A DNA stretch of 64,000 nucleotides, from positions 494,813-558,812 of the forward strand of contig NZ_JACHCZ010000003.1 in the NCBI RefSeq assembly GCF_014207255.1, read 5' to 3'. This DNA is from Pseudomonas sp. JAI120 (GTDB lineage: Bacteria; Pseudomonadota; Gammaproteobacteria; Pseudomonadales; Pseudomonadaceae). The notes below the pieces were generated by a model. It was not told where the DNA came from. It made no database searches and worked only from the letters and a program-made list of their open reading frames with translations. Made by a program: the position numbers and the translations under genes. Within the stretch, counting starts at the first letter, position 1. Each line of letters begins with the position of its first letter. Positions 26,797 through 36,127 of the stretch are shown here, piece after piece.

Positions 26797-28737
26797 ATGT
26801 TATTCAACCAAGCCTCACGCCTGGCCAAGATCACCAGCCCCCTCGGGCCGGATGTGCTGCTGCTCAATGAAATGGGCGGCGGCGAAGAGCTGGGCCGCCT
26901 GTTCAACTATGAGCTGCAACTGACGTCCCTGGACGCCAACATCGACCTCAACCAGCTGCTGGGCAAGCCGATGAGCGTGGGCCTGCAACTGGCGGACGGC
27001 GGCGAGCGGCATTTCCACGGCATCGTCGCGCGCTGCAGCCAGAACATCGACCAGGGCCAGTTCGCCAGTTACCAAGTGACGCTGCGCCCATGGCTGTGGC
27101 TGCTGAGCCGTACGTCCGACTGCCGGATTTTCCAGAACCTGAGCATCCCGCAGATCATCAAGCAGGTGTTCCGCGACCTGGGGTTCTCCGACTTCGAAGA
27201 CGCCCTGAGCCGGCCGTATCGCGAGTGGGAATACTGCGTGCAGTACCGCGAGACCAGCTTCGATTTCGTCAGCCGCTTGATGGAGCAGGAAGGTATCTAC
27301 TACTTCTTTCGCCATGAACAGGACCGCCATGTGCTGGTGCTGGCCGACGCCTATGGCGCCCACACCACGGTGCCGGGCTATGCGTCGATCCCGTATTACC
27401 CCAAGGACGAGCAGCAGCGCGAACGCGACCACATGCACAACTGGCACCTGGCGCAGGAGGTTCAGCCGGGTTCGCTGGAGCTTAACGACTACGACTTCCA
27501 GCGCCCCAGCGCCAGCATCGACGTGCGTTCGGCCATGCCGCGCCCGCACACCGCCGGCGACTACCCGCTGTACGACTACCCCGGCACCTACGTGCAAAGC
27601 GCCGACGGCGAACACTACGCGCGCACCCGCATCGAAGCCCTGCAAACCCTGCATGAACAAATCGAATTCAGCGGCAACGCCCGCGGCCTCGGCTCCGGCC
27701 ACCTGTTCAGCCTCACCGGCTTCAGCCGCCAGGACCAGAACCGCGAATACCTGATCGTCGGCTGCCGCTACTACATCGTCCAGGAAAGCCTGGAAAGCGG
27801 TGGTGGCTCAGGCTCGGCGCAGTTCGAAAGCAGCCTGACCTGCATTGACGCCCAGCAGAGCTTCCGCCCGCTCGCCACCACCCACCGGCCCATCGTCAAA
27901 GGCCCGCAAACCGCGCTGGTGGTCGGTCCCAAAGGCGAGGAAATCTGGACCGACCAATACGGCCGCGTGAAGGTGCACTTCTACTGGGACCGCCACGACC
28001 AATCCAACGAAAACAGCTCGTGCTGGATCCGCGTGTCGCAATCCTGGGCCGGCAAGAACTGGGGCTCGATGCAGATTCCACGGATTGGCCAGGAAGTGAT
28101 TGTGAGCTTTCTTGAAGGTGATCCGGACCGCCCGATCATCACGGGACGGGTGTACAACGCCGAGCAGACGGTACCGTACGACCTGCCGGAAAACGCAACC
28201 CAGAGCGGCATGAAGAGTCGCTCGAGCAAGGGCGGCACGCCGGCCAACTTCAATGAAATCCGCATGGAGGACAAGAAGGGGTTGGAGCAGTTGTATATCC
28301 ATGCCGAGCGTAACCAGGACGTTGTTGTCGAGGTAGACGAAAGTCACTCCGTCGGGCACGACCGCAATAAAAGTATCGGCCATAACGAGACGGTGACCAT
28401 CGGCAACAACCGCCTGCGCATCGTCAAGCAGGAAGACATCCTCTCGGTGGGCCAGAGAAAGACCGACAGCATCAGCCAGAGCTACGTCATCGAAGTGGGC
28501 GAAAACCTGCGCCTGGTCTGCGGCGAAAGCATCCTGGAGTTGAATGCCAGCGGGCAGATCAACCTCACCGGCGTGAACATCAGCTTCTATGCCAGCGGCG
28601 ATGCCGAGTTCAATACCAAGGGCGTGCTGCACCTCAATAACGGCGGCGGCCCTGGAGCCACGCCCGATGGACAGGGCCAGAAAGCCAGCATCGACGCCAA
28701 TATCAAAGCCGCGTTCCCCGCGCCGAAAAGCTCCTGA
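26797..28737 (+). CDS. vgrG: VgrG, T6SS spike protein
   Basis: This 646-residue VgrG has the gp27-like domain (about 1-370), the OB-fold region with TDQYGRVKVHFYWDR, and a gp5-like beta-helix rich in repeated V/I residues (about 480-610). The C-terminus stops soon after the needle and carries no obvious extra effector domain. It should therefore act as a spike carrying the PAAR-RHS protein encoded two genes downstream. A weak AGGGT precedes the ATG. Confidence 0.95.
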   Translation: MLFNQASRLAKITSPLGPDVLLLNEMGGGEELGRLFNYELQLTSLDANIDLNQLLGKPMSVGLQLADGGERHFHGIVARCSQNIDQGQFASYQVTLRPWLWLLSRTSDCRIFQNLSIPQIIKQVFRDLGFSDFEDALSRPYREWEYCVQYRETSFDFVSRLMEQEGIYYFFRHEQDRHVLVLADAYGAHTTVPGYASIPYYPKDEQQRERDHMHNWHLAQEVQPGSLELNDYDFQRPSASIDVRSAMPRPHTAGDYPLYDYPGTYVQSADGEHYARTRIEALQTLHEQIEFSGNARGLGSGHLFSLTGFSRQDQNREYLIVGCRYYIVQESLESGGGSGSAQFESSLTCIDAQQSFRPLATTHRPIVKGPQTALVVGPKGEEIWTDQYGRVKVHFYWDRHDQSNENSSCWIRVSQSWAGKNWGSMQIPRIGQEVIVSFLEGDPDRPIITGRVYNAEQTVPYDLPENATQSGMKSRSSKGGTPANFNEIRMEDKKGLEQLYIHAERNQDVVVEVDESHSVGHDRNKSIGHNETVTIGNNRLRIVKQEDILSVGQRKTDSISQSYVIEVGENLRLVCGESILELNASGQINLTGVNISFYASGDAEFNTKGVLHLNNGGGPGATPDGQGQKASIDANIKAAFPAPKSS

Positions 28738-28752
28738 CGAGACCCGTTTGCC

Positions 28753-29187
28753 ATGACGTACCGAATCAACGAATTCCAGTTCCAACTGCCGGCGAGCGAG
28801 CTGCAGGACGCGACGATCAATATCCTCAAATTCCCTGAGCTGGGCACATCCCTGATCGTCAGCCGCAGCCTGCTGGCCGACGGCGAAACCTTGCACAGCA
28901 ACTTCAACGACCAACTCCAGCGCCTGGAAAAACAGGTGCAGGACTTGCGCTACCAACCGGGTGTCGATGTGCGCTTGGGCGCCGCGCAAGAGGTGGAAGG
29001 CATCGAGCTGCGCAGCCAGTTCAACAAGGGCAATGACAAGGTGTTCCAGTATCAGCTGGCCTTGGTGATACCGGGCACACGCAAGATGCTCGCGTTGAGT
29101 TATGTGAAGGCGGATAAGCTGGGGGATGCCGAGGCGGCGCATTGGGCCTTGATCAAAAACTCGCTGTCGTTTGACGCTATTTCCTGA
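28753..29187 (+). CDS. Eag-type (DcrB/DUF1795) chaperone for the RHS effector
   Basis: This 144-residue protein has the DcrB/DUF1795 fold: opening YRINEFQFQLP, SRSLLADGE and a C-terminal helix AAHWALIKNSLSF. Members of this family (EagR, EagT6) bind and shield the membrane segments of prePAAR effectors before export and are encoded just before them. Here it lies 15 bases after vgrG and 12 bases before a prePAAR-RHS gene, the diagnostic context. Confidence 0.9.
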   Translation: MTYRINEFQFQLPASELQDATINILKFPELGTSLIVSRSLLADGETLHSNFNDQLQRLEKQVQDLRYQPGVDVRLGAAQEVEGIELRSQFNKGNDKVFQYQLALVIPGTRKMLALSYVKADKLGDAEAAHWALIKNSLSFDAIS

Positions 29188-29199
29188 TGAGTTGCCTGC

Positions 29200-32100
29200 A
29201 TGTCTGACGCGTTATGGGCAGCCCGGATGGGCGATGCGCTCTCCCACACCTCGATGATGGCCGACATCCTTGGCGGTGTGCTGGAGGTAGCGGCCAATAT
29301 CGCTATCACCGCCGTGGCGACTGCGGCGGTAGTTGCCGCCACCGGAATTACCGTGGCCACCGGCGGGCTCGGCTGTTTCCTGCTGGGCGCGGTGGTGGGC
29401 ACGATTGTCGGCCTGGCCATGAGCAAGACCGGCGCGGACAAAGGTCTGACGAATTTATGCGATAGTTTCAGCAATGCGCTGTTCCCGCCCACGGTGCAGG
29501 CGAACATTCTCACGGGCTCCACCGACACCCTCACCAACAACATCCCCGCCGCCCGTGCCGCCGGGGCGATCAGTTCCCACGTCGCGCCGGCCGGCACCGA
29601 GCTGGAAGAACCCGAGCCTGAGCCGGAAGCCAGCTACCTAGACATGGCCGAGAGTTTCTTCTCGCAGATGTGGCGCCCTACGGTAGCCACGCCTGCGCCT
29701 GGCGCCGAACCCAAGCCGCTGGATCTGGTCACGTGCATGAAGCACCCGCCGATGCCGCCGCAGTTTCTGGCCGAGGGCTCGGACAAGGTCACGATCAACG
29801 GCCAGCCAGCGGTGCGCAGCGGTGATCGCAGTACGTGCGATGCGACCGTGGTGTCGTCCGGATTGATTTCATCGAACGTGACCATCGGCGGCGGGTCGGT
29901 GGTGGTGCGTGAGATTCGCAGCGGCAAGACACCGGGCGTCGGGCTGGCGGTGACGGCGTTGTTGATGCTCAAGGGCGGTAAGGGCAAGTTCTTCAGCAAG
30001 CTACCGTGCATGTTGATCGGTGGCGCAACCTCGATGGCCGTGAGCAGTGCGATGGGGGCGATGGCCAATGCGGCCATGGGCTCGTCGAACCCGGTGCATG
30101 CGGCCACCGGCGCCAAGGTGTTGGGCGGCGATGATGAGCTGGATTTCGTACTGCCCGGCATCCTGCCGATTGATTGGCAGCGTTTCTACAACAGCCGTGA
30201 CGAACGCACAGGCGGTTTGTTCGGTGCGGGTTGGAGCGTGCCGTATGAGGTGTGCGTCGAAATTCGTCCCCATCCCGAGGGGGGCGAAATGCTGATCTAC
30301 ACCGATGAACAGGGCCGGCCTATCGACATGGGCAGTATTCCCCTGGGCGGCGCGGTGTTCAGCGCCGGTGAAGGGCTGGCCGTGCGCCGACACCTCAACG
30401 GGCAGTTGCTGATCGAAAGCGATGATGGTCTGTATCGCTTATTTGAGCCTTCCGCCAACCCGGCGTTGCTGCGCCTCAGCCAGCTCGGCGACCGCAACGA
30501 CAACCGCATCCATCTTGATTACGACGAAGCCGGGCGACTGATCCGGCTGCGCGATACGTTCGACCTGGTGCAAGTGGAGTTGATCCGCGATCAAGGCCAC
30601 GTGGTGCGGCTCGAACGGCTGTACCCCGATCTGCGCCGCGAAGTACTGGTCAGCTACGGCTACGACGCTAGCGGCAACCTGGCTGAGGTCCGCGATGCCA
30701 CCGGCCAGGTGCAGCGGCGCTTCAGCTACGATGCTGGCCGGCGCATGGGGGAGCACCAGCTACCGACCGGGTTGCGCTGTTTCTATGAGTGGGCCTTGGT
30801 TGAAAACGCGGAATGGCGTGTGGTCCGGCACTGGACCGACGAAGGCGACGCCTACCAGTTCGACTATGACTTGCAGGCCGGTGTCACGCGGATTACCGAC
30901 GGCTTGCAACGCGTCAGTACCCGCCACTGGAACACCCAGCACCAAATCGTTCGGTACAGCGACAACCTCGGGCAAACCTGGCTGTTCGAGTGGAACAACG
31001 AGCGCCAATTGCTCAGTGCCACCGATCCGCAGGGTGGTCGCTTTGAATACAGCTACGATGAAGCCGGCAACCTGATCGGCGAAACCGACCCGCTGGGCCG
31101 CAGCGACTCGACCTTGTGGCTTGAGCACTGGGCACTCCCGCTGGTGGAGACCGACGCCGCCGACAATAGCTGGGCGTATCGCTACGATCAGCGCGGCAAC
31201 TGCATCGCCGAAACCGATCCGCTGGGCTATGTCACCCGCTATCGCTATGACGATCACGGCCAGCCCGTAGAAATCATCGACGCCACCGGCAAAAGCAAGA
31301 CGCTGCGCTGGAACCCGTTCGGGCAGTTGATCGAGCACGTGGATTGCTCCGGCTATCCAACGCGCTTCAGCTACGACGAACGCGGCAATTTGCAGGTCAT
31401 CACCGACGCCCTCGGCGAGCGCACCCTGTTCAGCTATGACGCCCAGGGGCGCCTGCTCAGCAGCCAATTGCCGGATGGGCGCACCGAGCAGTACCAGCGC
31501 GATACCAGCGGCCAACTGGTGGGTTACACCGATCCGGCCGGTCATACCACCCTGTACCAACACAACCGTCGCGGCCAGGTACGCCAGCGCATCGACGCCC
31601 ATGGTCGGCAGGTGCAGTTCGGCTATGACAGCTATGGGCGCCTGCAAGCGCTGATCAACGAAAACGGCGAGCGTTATCGGTTTGCCTGGGACGCCGGGGA
31701 CCGACTGACCGAGCAGCAGGACCTGGATGGCAGCGCCAAGTGCTACCACTACGATCCGCTGGACAATGTGATTGCGGTGACCGCTGTTCCGGCTCCGTAT
31801 GGCAGCGGCTTGGCCGTCGTCCCCGAGACACCGCCCGCGCCCATCGTGCATCGATTGGAGCGCGACGCGGTTGGCCGCCTGATCGCCAAGACCACCGACG
31901 ATGGCAGCACCGATTACAGCTACGACTCCGTGGACCAGCTGACCGCGGTGACGTTCACCGACCTGCAAGGCAATACCCAGGCCCTAAGTTTCGCCTATGA
32001 CGCCCTTGGCCAGTTACTCGCCGAACAGAGCTCGGCGGGCAGCCTGCACCACCACTACGACGAACTCGGCAACCTGATCCAGACCCAACTGCCCGACGGC

Positions 32101-33531
32101 CGCTGGCTCAACCGCCTGTACTACGGCAGCGGCCACCTGCACCAGATCAACCTCGACGGCCAGGTGATCAGCGACTTCGAACGCGACCGCCTCCACCGCG
32201 AAGTGCTGCGCACCCAAGGCCAGCTCAGCACCCGCAGCGAATACGACCGCAGCGGCCGTCTGCGCGCACGTCAACGTCGCCTGGCGAGCCAACCGTCGCT
32301 GCTACCGGCAGCCGCACAGAAACAATTCGAATACGACCCCGCCGACAACCTGATCGGCAAACTCGACCAGCAACCCGCCACGCAACACCGTCAGTTACTG
32401 CACTACGACGCCACCGGCCGCATCATCGCCAGCCAGGACAACCTGCACGGCCAACGCGAAACCTTCGCCTACGACGCCGCCGCCAACCTGCTGGACGGCC
32501 CGCAGGCGGGTGCCGGGTTGGTGGTACATAACAAGCTGCTGACTTATCAAGACAAGCGTTATCGCTATGACGCCTTTGGCCGCACAATCGAAAAACGCAG
32601 CACCGCGCGCGGCCTGCAACGCTTTGCCTACGACGCCGAAAGCCGTCTGATCGAAATACGCAATGAAAACGGCAGCGTGGTCAGGATGACTTACGACCCG
32701 CTGGGCCGACGCATCGCGAAAACCGAGCACGGCGGTGACGGGTATCCGCTGGGGGAAACGCGTTTTGTGTGGGATGGCCTGCGGTTGTTGCAGGAGCATA
32801 GACACAGTCAGACCAGTCTTTACATCTACCAAGACGAAGGCTACGAGCCTATTGCCCGTGTTGACGGCACCGGGCCTCTGCAAAAAATCCGCTATTACCA
32901 CAACGACCTGAACGGCTTGCCGGAACAACTCACCGAAGCGGATGGACACACGGTTTGGCAGGCGACATATCGGGTGTGGGGCAACACACTGGAAGAGGTG
33001 CGCGAGCCTTATTACATTGAAGAGCAGAACCTGCGGTTTCAGGGGCAGTATCTGGATCGGGAGATTGGGCTGCACTACAACACGTTCCGGTTTTATGATC
33101 CGGATGTGGGGCGGTTTACTACGCCGGATCCGATTGGGTTGGCGGGGGGGTTGAATCTTTATCAATATGCGCCGAATCCCTTTACTTGGATTGATCCATG
33201 GGGTCTTAAGACCTGCTATCACAAAAGAACGAAGGCGCAAATCAAGAAAATTCGGGCTAACTTTGGCAAAAAAGGCGGGGCCAAAGAAAAATACCTGAAA
33301 AAGCTCGCTAAAGACCCCAACTCAATTCAGAAATATGGTCAGGCCGGTGTAGATAGAATGAAAAAAGGTCAAGTTCCAGAAGGCTTTGACGTGCACCATA
33401 AGAAGCCGATATTTCGTGGCGGTAATAACCGCCAAAGCAACTTGGTGCTCATGGACAAGGCTTACCATAAAGCGAATAGCAAGGCCTTACATTGGTACCC
33501 AGAGGGAGAGAACCCATATGGACTCAATTAA
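29200..33531 (+). CDS. rhs: prePAAR-PAAR-RHS effector with C-terminal HNH nuclease toxin
   Basis: This is a 1443-residue polymorphic toxin. The N-terminus carries the prePAAR motif AARxxDxxxH (A7, A8, R9, D12, H16), a first hydrophobic region (about 24-76), a PAAR domain (about 95-245) and a second hydrophobic region (about 248-290). Some 1000 residues of RHS/YD repeats follow. The core ends with DPIG at 1310-1313 and DPWGL at 1332-1336, exactly 18 residues apart, the known RHS autocleavage signature. The released tip is 107 residues with an HNH-like motif VHHKKP (His1399, His1400), GGNN and a distal His1423, so a DNase is likely. The tip DNA is AT-richer than the core, a sign of tip exchange. 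Confidence 0.95.
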   Translation: MSDALWAARMGDALSHTSMMADILGGVLEVAANIAITAVATAAVVAATGITVATGGLGCFLLGAVVGTIVGLAMSKTGADKGLTNLCDSFSNALFPPTVQANILTGSTDTLTNNIPAARAAGAISSHVAPAGTELEEPEPEPEASYLDMAESFFSQMWRPTVATPAPGAEPKPLDLVTCMKHPPMPPQFLAEGSDKVTINGQPAVRSGDRSTCDATVVSSGLISSNVTIGGGSVVVREIRSGKTPGVGLAVTALLMLKGGKGKFFSKLPCMLIGGATSMAVSSAMGAMANAAMGSSNPVHAATGAKVLGGDDELDFVLPGILPIDWQRFYNSRDERTGGLFGAGWSVPYEVCVEIRPHPEGGEMLIYTDEQGRPIDMGSIPLGGAVFSAGEGLAVRRHLNGQLLIESDDGLYRLFEPSANPALLRLSQLGDRNDNRIHLDYDEAGRLIRLRDTFDLVQVELIRDQGHVVRLERLYPDLRREVLVSYGYDASGNLAEVRDATGQVQRRFSYDAGRRMGEHQLPTGLRCFYEWALVENAEWRVVRHWTDEGDAYQFDYDLQAGVTRITDGLQRVSTRHWNTQHQIVRYSDNLGQTWLFEWNNERQLLSATDPQGGRFEYSYDEAGNLIGETDPLGRSDSTLWLEHWALPLVETDAADNSWAYRYDQRGNCIAETDPLGYVTRYRYDDHGQPVEIIDATGKSKTLRWNPFGQLIEHVDCSGYPTRFSYDERGNLQVITDALGERTLFSYDAQGRLLSSQLPDGRTEQYQRDTSGQLVGYTDPAGHTTLYQHNRRGQVRQRIDAHGRQVQFGYDSYGRLQALINENGERYRFAWDAGDRLTEQQDLDGSAKCYHYDPLDNVIAVTAVPAPYGSGLAVVPETPPAPIVHRLERDAVGRLIAKTTDDGSTDYSYDSVDQLTAVTFTDLQGNTQALSFAYDALGQLLAEQSSAGSLHHHYDELGNLIQTQLPDGRWLNRLYYGSGHLHQINLDGQVISDFERDRLHREVLRTQGQLSTRSEYDRSGRLRARQRRLASQPSLLPAAAQKQFEYDPADNLIGKLDQQPATQHRQLLHYDATGRIIASQDNLHGQRETFAYDAAANLLDGPQAGAGLVVHNKLLTYQDKRYRYDAFGRTIEKRSTARGLQRFAYDAESRLIEIRNENGSVVRMTYDPLGRRIAKTEHGGDGYPLGETRFVWDGLRLLQEHRHSQTSLYIYQDEGYEPIARVDGTGPLQKIRYYHNDLNGLPEQLTEADGHTVWQATYRVWGNTLEEVREPYYIEEQNLRFQGQYLDREIGLHYNTFRFYDPDVGRFTTPDPIGLAGGLNLYQYAPNPFTWIDPWGLKTCYHKRTKAQIKKIRANFGKKGGAKEKYLKKLAKDPNSIQKYGQAGVDRMKKGQVPEGFDVHHKKPIFRGGNNRQSNLVLMDKAYHKANSKALHWYPEGENPYGLN

Positions 33532-33994
33532 AAATGCACGCTGTCAGATTTGCGACAAAACTTTTGAGCTCGACGCACAGCAGCATAAACTTATCGCGCC
33601 TATGATCGCGAAGGGCCAACGCTTCATCATGATCGAGTGCCCATGTTGCGGTTCCTCTACTCAGTACGTTAAAGCTGAAGAGTTTTTACCCCCCCGAACC
33701 GATGTTCAGAATTATCGATGCCCTGTTACTCAATGCGCAGGCTGGGTCGATTTTATAGATGAACCGACTCGCCCTTTCTGGGGTTGCGGTGAGTGCGGGA
33801 GTGTCTGGTATGAAGAGAAAAACTTGCAAAAAGAAATCACCTCCATTATCGCCCTGTACCCTTATAGAGCCAGCAGTTACAAACAAATGAATGGAAAATG
33901 GGCTCCGGGAGACCTACGTTCAGAAGCTGCAAATTACGAAGAGCTTGTAGAGAAAGAACCCGCTGATGATCATGACGCGTTAGTCAGGGGGTAA
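33518..33994 (+). CDS. Putative immunity protein for the RHS-HNH toxin, cysteine-rich zinc-ribbon type
   Basis: I do not recognise this 158-residue family. It contains four cysteine pairs: C9/C12, C41/C44 (CPCC), C68/C73 and C90/C93, spaced as two successive zinc ribbons. It overlaps the end of the rhs gene by 14 bases and has its own AGGGAG Shine-Dalgarno inside the toxin coding sequence, so it is coupled to the toxin. Position, coupling and shared AT-rich composition suggest immunity. A function such as a DNA-binding or regulatory protein cannot be excluded. Confidence 0.7.
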   Translation: MDSIKNARCQICDKTFELDAQQHKLIAPMIAKGQRFIMIECPCCGSSTQYVKAEEFLPPRTDVQNYRCPVTQCAGWVDFIDEPTRPFWGCGECGSVWYEEKNLQKEITSIIALYPYRASSYKQMNGKWAPGDLRSEAANYEELVEKEPADDHDALVRG

Positions 33995-34042
33995 AGGATT
34001 AACGCCAGACAGCCTAGACTACTGTTGTCTTCCGCCCCACAA

Positions 34043-34077
34043 AAAATGGGCACCAAACCCATCGGCGTGCCCATTTT
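34043..34077. terminator. Bidirectional intrinsic terminator between immunity gene and hup
   Basis: Arms AAAATGGGCAC (34043-34053) and GTGCCCATTTT (34067-34077) pair perfectly over 11 bp with a 13-base loop. The A/T ends provide a U-tract in both directions, so it can end both the T6SS transcript and the converging hup transcript. Confidence 0.8.
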
Positions 34078-34110
34078 CCTACTGCCCCGCCCCTGTCGAG
34101 ACGGCACTGT

Positions 34111-34386
34111 TTACGCGTTAACGGTGTCTTTAAGCGACTTACCCGGCTTGAACGCAACGGTATTACTGGCCTTAATCTTCACAGGCTCACCGGTCTGCGG
34201 GTTTTTGCCGGTGCGGGCGCCACGGTGGCGTTGCAGGAAGGTGCCGAAACCAACCAGGGTGACGCTGTCCTTGCGATGCAGGGCGCCGGTGATTTCTTCG
34301 AGAACGGCGTTGAGGACGCGGTTGGCCTGTTCTTTGGTGAGATCCGCTTTTTCAGCGATGGCGGCTGCGAGTTCTGGTTTACGCAT
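34111..34386 (-). CDS. hupA: HU-family DNA-binding protein
   Basis: This 91-residue histone-like protein has the family helix-turn region MRKPELAAAIAEKADLTKEQA, the GFGTF turn and the DNA-binding arm GARTGKNPQTGEPVKI with the Asn-Pro that intercalates DNA. It bends and compacts chromosomal DNA. Its position beside rubredoxin reductase is the one I recall for hupA in Pseudomonas. AGAGG precedes the ATG. Confidence 0.9.
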   Translation of the reverse strand: MRKPELAAAIAEKADLTKEQANRVLNAVLEEITGALHRKDSVTLVGFGTFLQRHRGARTGKNPQTGEPVKIKASNTVAFKPGKSLKDTVNA

Positions 34387-34577
34387 ATATGAAGCCTCTT
34401 TGACGGTTTTTTGTTGTTATGTCCGTGCTGCTCTCTAACGGAACAGCGGCCAAGGCGCCGCAGGCTCTACTCTGCGGCAGACGGGAGTGAGGATGGCATG
34501 CCCTCGTACGCCGCGCCAGTCTCGCGGCGCCCTTTCTAGGGTAAAAAATGTGCTTATTCCGACAGAACGACCGGTAT

Positions 34578-35726
34578 TTACGCCAGCAACGGCGGAAGTT
34601 CTTTGTTGAGGGCGAGTTTTTCCATCACGGCGCTGCCGGTCAGCGCGTAACCCAGCAGGCGGCCGCTGGCGTCGCGGCACAGGGCCTTGATGTCGGCGCC
34701 CTGGCCTTCGACGCTCCATACACCTTCTGTGCCCCGTGGCGGCGGCGAGACCACCAGCGGGCAGACCGGCGTTTTCACGGTGACCGGCATTGGGCCGTAG
34801 CTGACAGCGGTGGCGTTACCGGCCAGGGTCTGGGCCAAGGCGCGGGCGCAGCTCATCAACGGCATCACGTACAGCAGGTTCAGGCCGTCAACTTCGGCGC
34901 AGTCGCCCAGGGCGTAGATATTGGCGTGGGAGGTCTTGAGGTGGCGGTCCACCATGATCCCGCGGTTGGTCTGCAGGCCGGCGGCGGCGGCCAGGTCGAC
35001 ACGCGGGCGCAGGCCGATGGCCGAGACCACCAGGTCGCAGTGGACCACCTCACCGTCCGACAGGTGCGCTTCCAGGCCGTCAGCGGTGCGCTGCAGGCGG
35101 TTGAGCACCGGGCCCAGGTGGAAACGCGCCCCCAGCCCTTCCAGACCGGCCTGTACCGCTGCAGCCGCCGCCGGGTGCAGCAGGGTCGGCATGACTTGCT
35201 CGCACGGCGCCACCAGGTCGATCTCATAGCCGCCGAGGATCAGGTCGTTGGCGAACTCACAGCCGATCAGGCCGGCGCCGAGCAGCAGCACGCGGCGCTT
35301 GCCGGCAGCGGCGGCGCGAAAGCGGGCGTAATCTTCGAGGTCATTGATGGGGAAAACCAGCTCAGCGGCGTCTCCTTCGACTGGTACGCGCACGGTTTCT
35401 GCGCCCCAGGCCAGGACCAGATCACGATAGACCACCGCTTCTTCACCGATCCACAGGCGTTTGTGACCGGGATCGATGCCGCTGACGCGGGTGTGGGTGC
35501 GCACTTCGGCCTTGAGTTGCTCCGCCATGGCACCGGGTTCGGCCATGCTCAGGCCATCGGCTTCCTTGTTCTTGCCAAAGCCGGTGGAAAGCATGGGTTT
35601 GGAGTAGGAGCGCCCGTCATCCGCGGTGATCAGCAGCAATGGGGTTTCGCTGTCGAGCTTGCGAAACTCCCGGGCCACGTTGTAGCCGGCCAATCCTGTG
35701 CCGATGATCACGACAGGTGCGTTCAT
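34578..35726 (-). CDS. Rubredoxin reductase, NAD(P)H-dependent FAD protein
   Basis: This 382-residue flavoprotein has the FAD-binding IIGTGLAGYNVAREF at the N-terminus, a second dinucleotide fold LLLGAGLIGCEFAND, and the C-terminal FAD signature YALGDCAEV. It passes electrons from NAD(P)H to rubredoxin, encoded directly upstream, for hydroxylases or for oxidative-stress defence. AAGGAGAAAGGA precedes the ATG at 35724-35726. Names used for this enzyme include alkT and rubB. Confidence 0.92.
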   Translation of the reverse strand: MNAPVVIIGTGLAGYNVAREFRKLDSETPLLLITADDGRSYSKPMLSTGFGKNKEADGLSMAEPGAMAEQLKAEVRTHTRVSGIDPGHKRLWIGEEAVVYRDLVLAWGAETVRVPVEGDAAELVFPINDLEDYARFRAAAAGKRRVLLLGAGLIGCEFANDLILGGYEIDLVAPCEQVMPTLLHPAAAAAVQAGLEGLGARFHLGPVLNRLQRTADGLEAHLSDGEVVHCDLVVSAIGLRPRVDLAAAAGLQTNRGIMVDRHLKTSHANIYALGDCAEVDGLNLLYVMPLMSCARALAQTLAGNATAVSYGPMPVTVKTPVCPLVVSPPPRGTEGVWSVEGQGADIKALCRDASGRLLGYALTGSAVMEKLALNKELPPLLA

Positions 35727-35762
35727 TCCTTTCTCCTTGTAGTACGGTTCTGAAACTGAAAA

Positions 35763-35930
35763 TTAGCCGATTTCGATCATTTCGAAATCCATTTTGCCGA
35801 CGCCGCAGTCCGGGCACAGCCAGTCTTCCGGTACGTCCTGCCACAGAGTGCCCGGAGCGATACCATCATCCGGCCAGCCGTCTTTTTCGTCATAGATCAG
35901 GCCGCAGACTACACATTGCCACTTCTTCAT
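35763..35930 (-). CDS. rubA: Rubredoxin
   Basis: This short gene encodes 55 residues. It has the two iron-binding knuckles: CVVCG near residues 6-10 and CPDCG near 39-43, with DGIAPGT and WLCPDCG typical of rubredoxins. One Fe(III)/Fe(II) is held by four cysteines. It lies 36 bases upstream of rubredoxin reductase and is read in the same direction. Only one rubredoxin gene is present, whereas I recall two in tandem in P. aeruginosa. Confidence 0.95.
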   Translation of the reverse strand: MKKWQCVVCGLIYDEKDGWPDDGIAPGTLWQDVPEDWLCPDCGVGKMDFEMIEIG

Positions 35931-36127
35931 TTACTTGCTTCCTCAGGGTCCAGGCTGGTTGGCCGGCGGTCGATGGATCCAGCATTGCCGCACGGCTCAG
36001 GGCGTTTTGTACTGATCGGGGCCGGCAGATGCAAGCACGATCGACGCAAGGCGCCCGCGCAGCCCGGCAAAAGATCAGGACGCCATGGTAAGCTCGCCGC
36101 CTCTTTTGCTGCCAATACTGACGCACC

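Noticed and set aside
30170..33180. Tandem repeats in rhs as a CRISPR or satellite array
   Set aside because: They are degenerate YD-type coding repeats of the RHS shell, in frame throughout.
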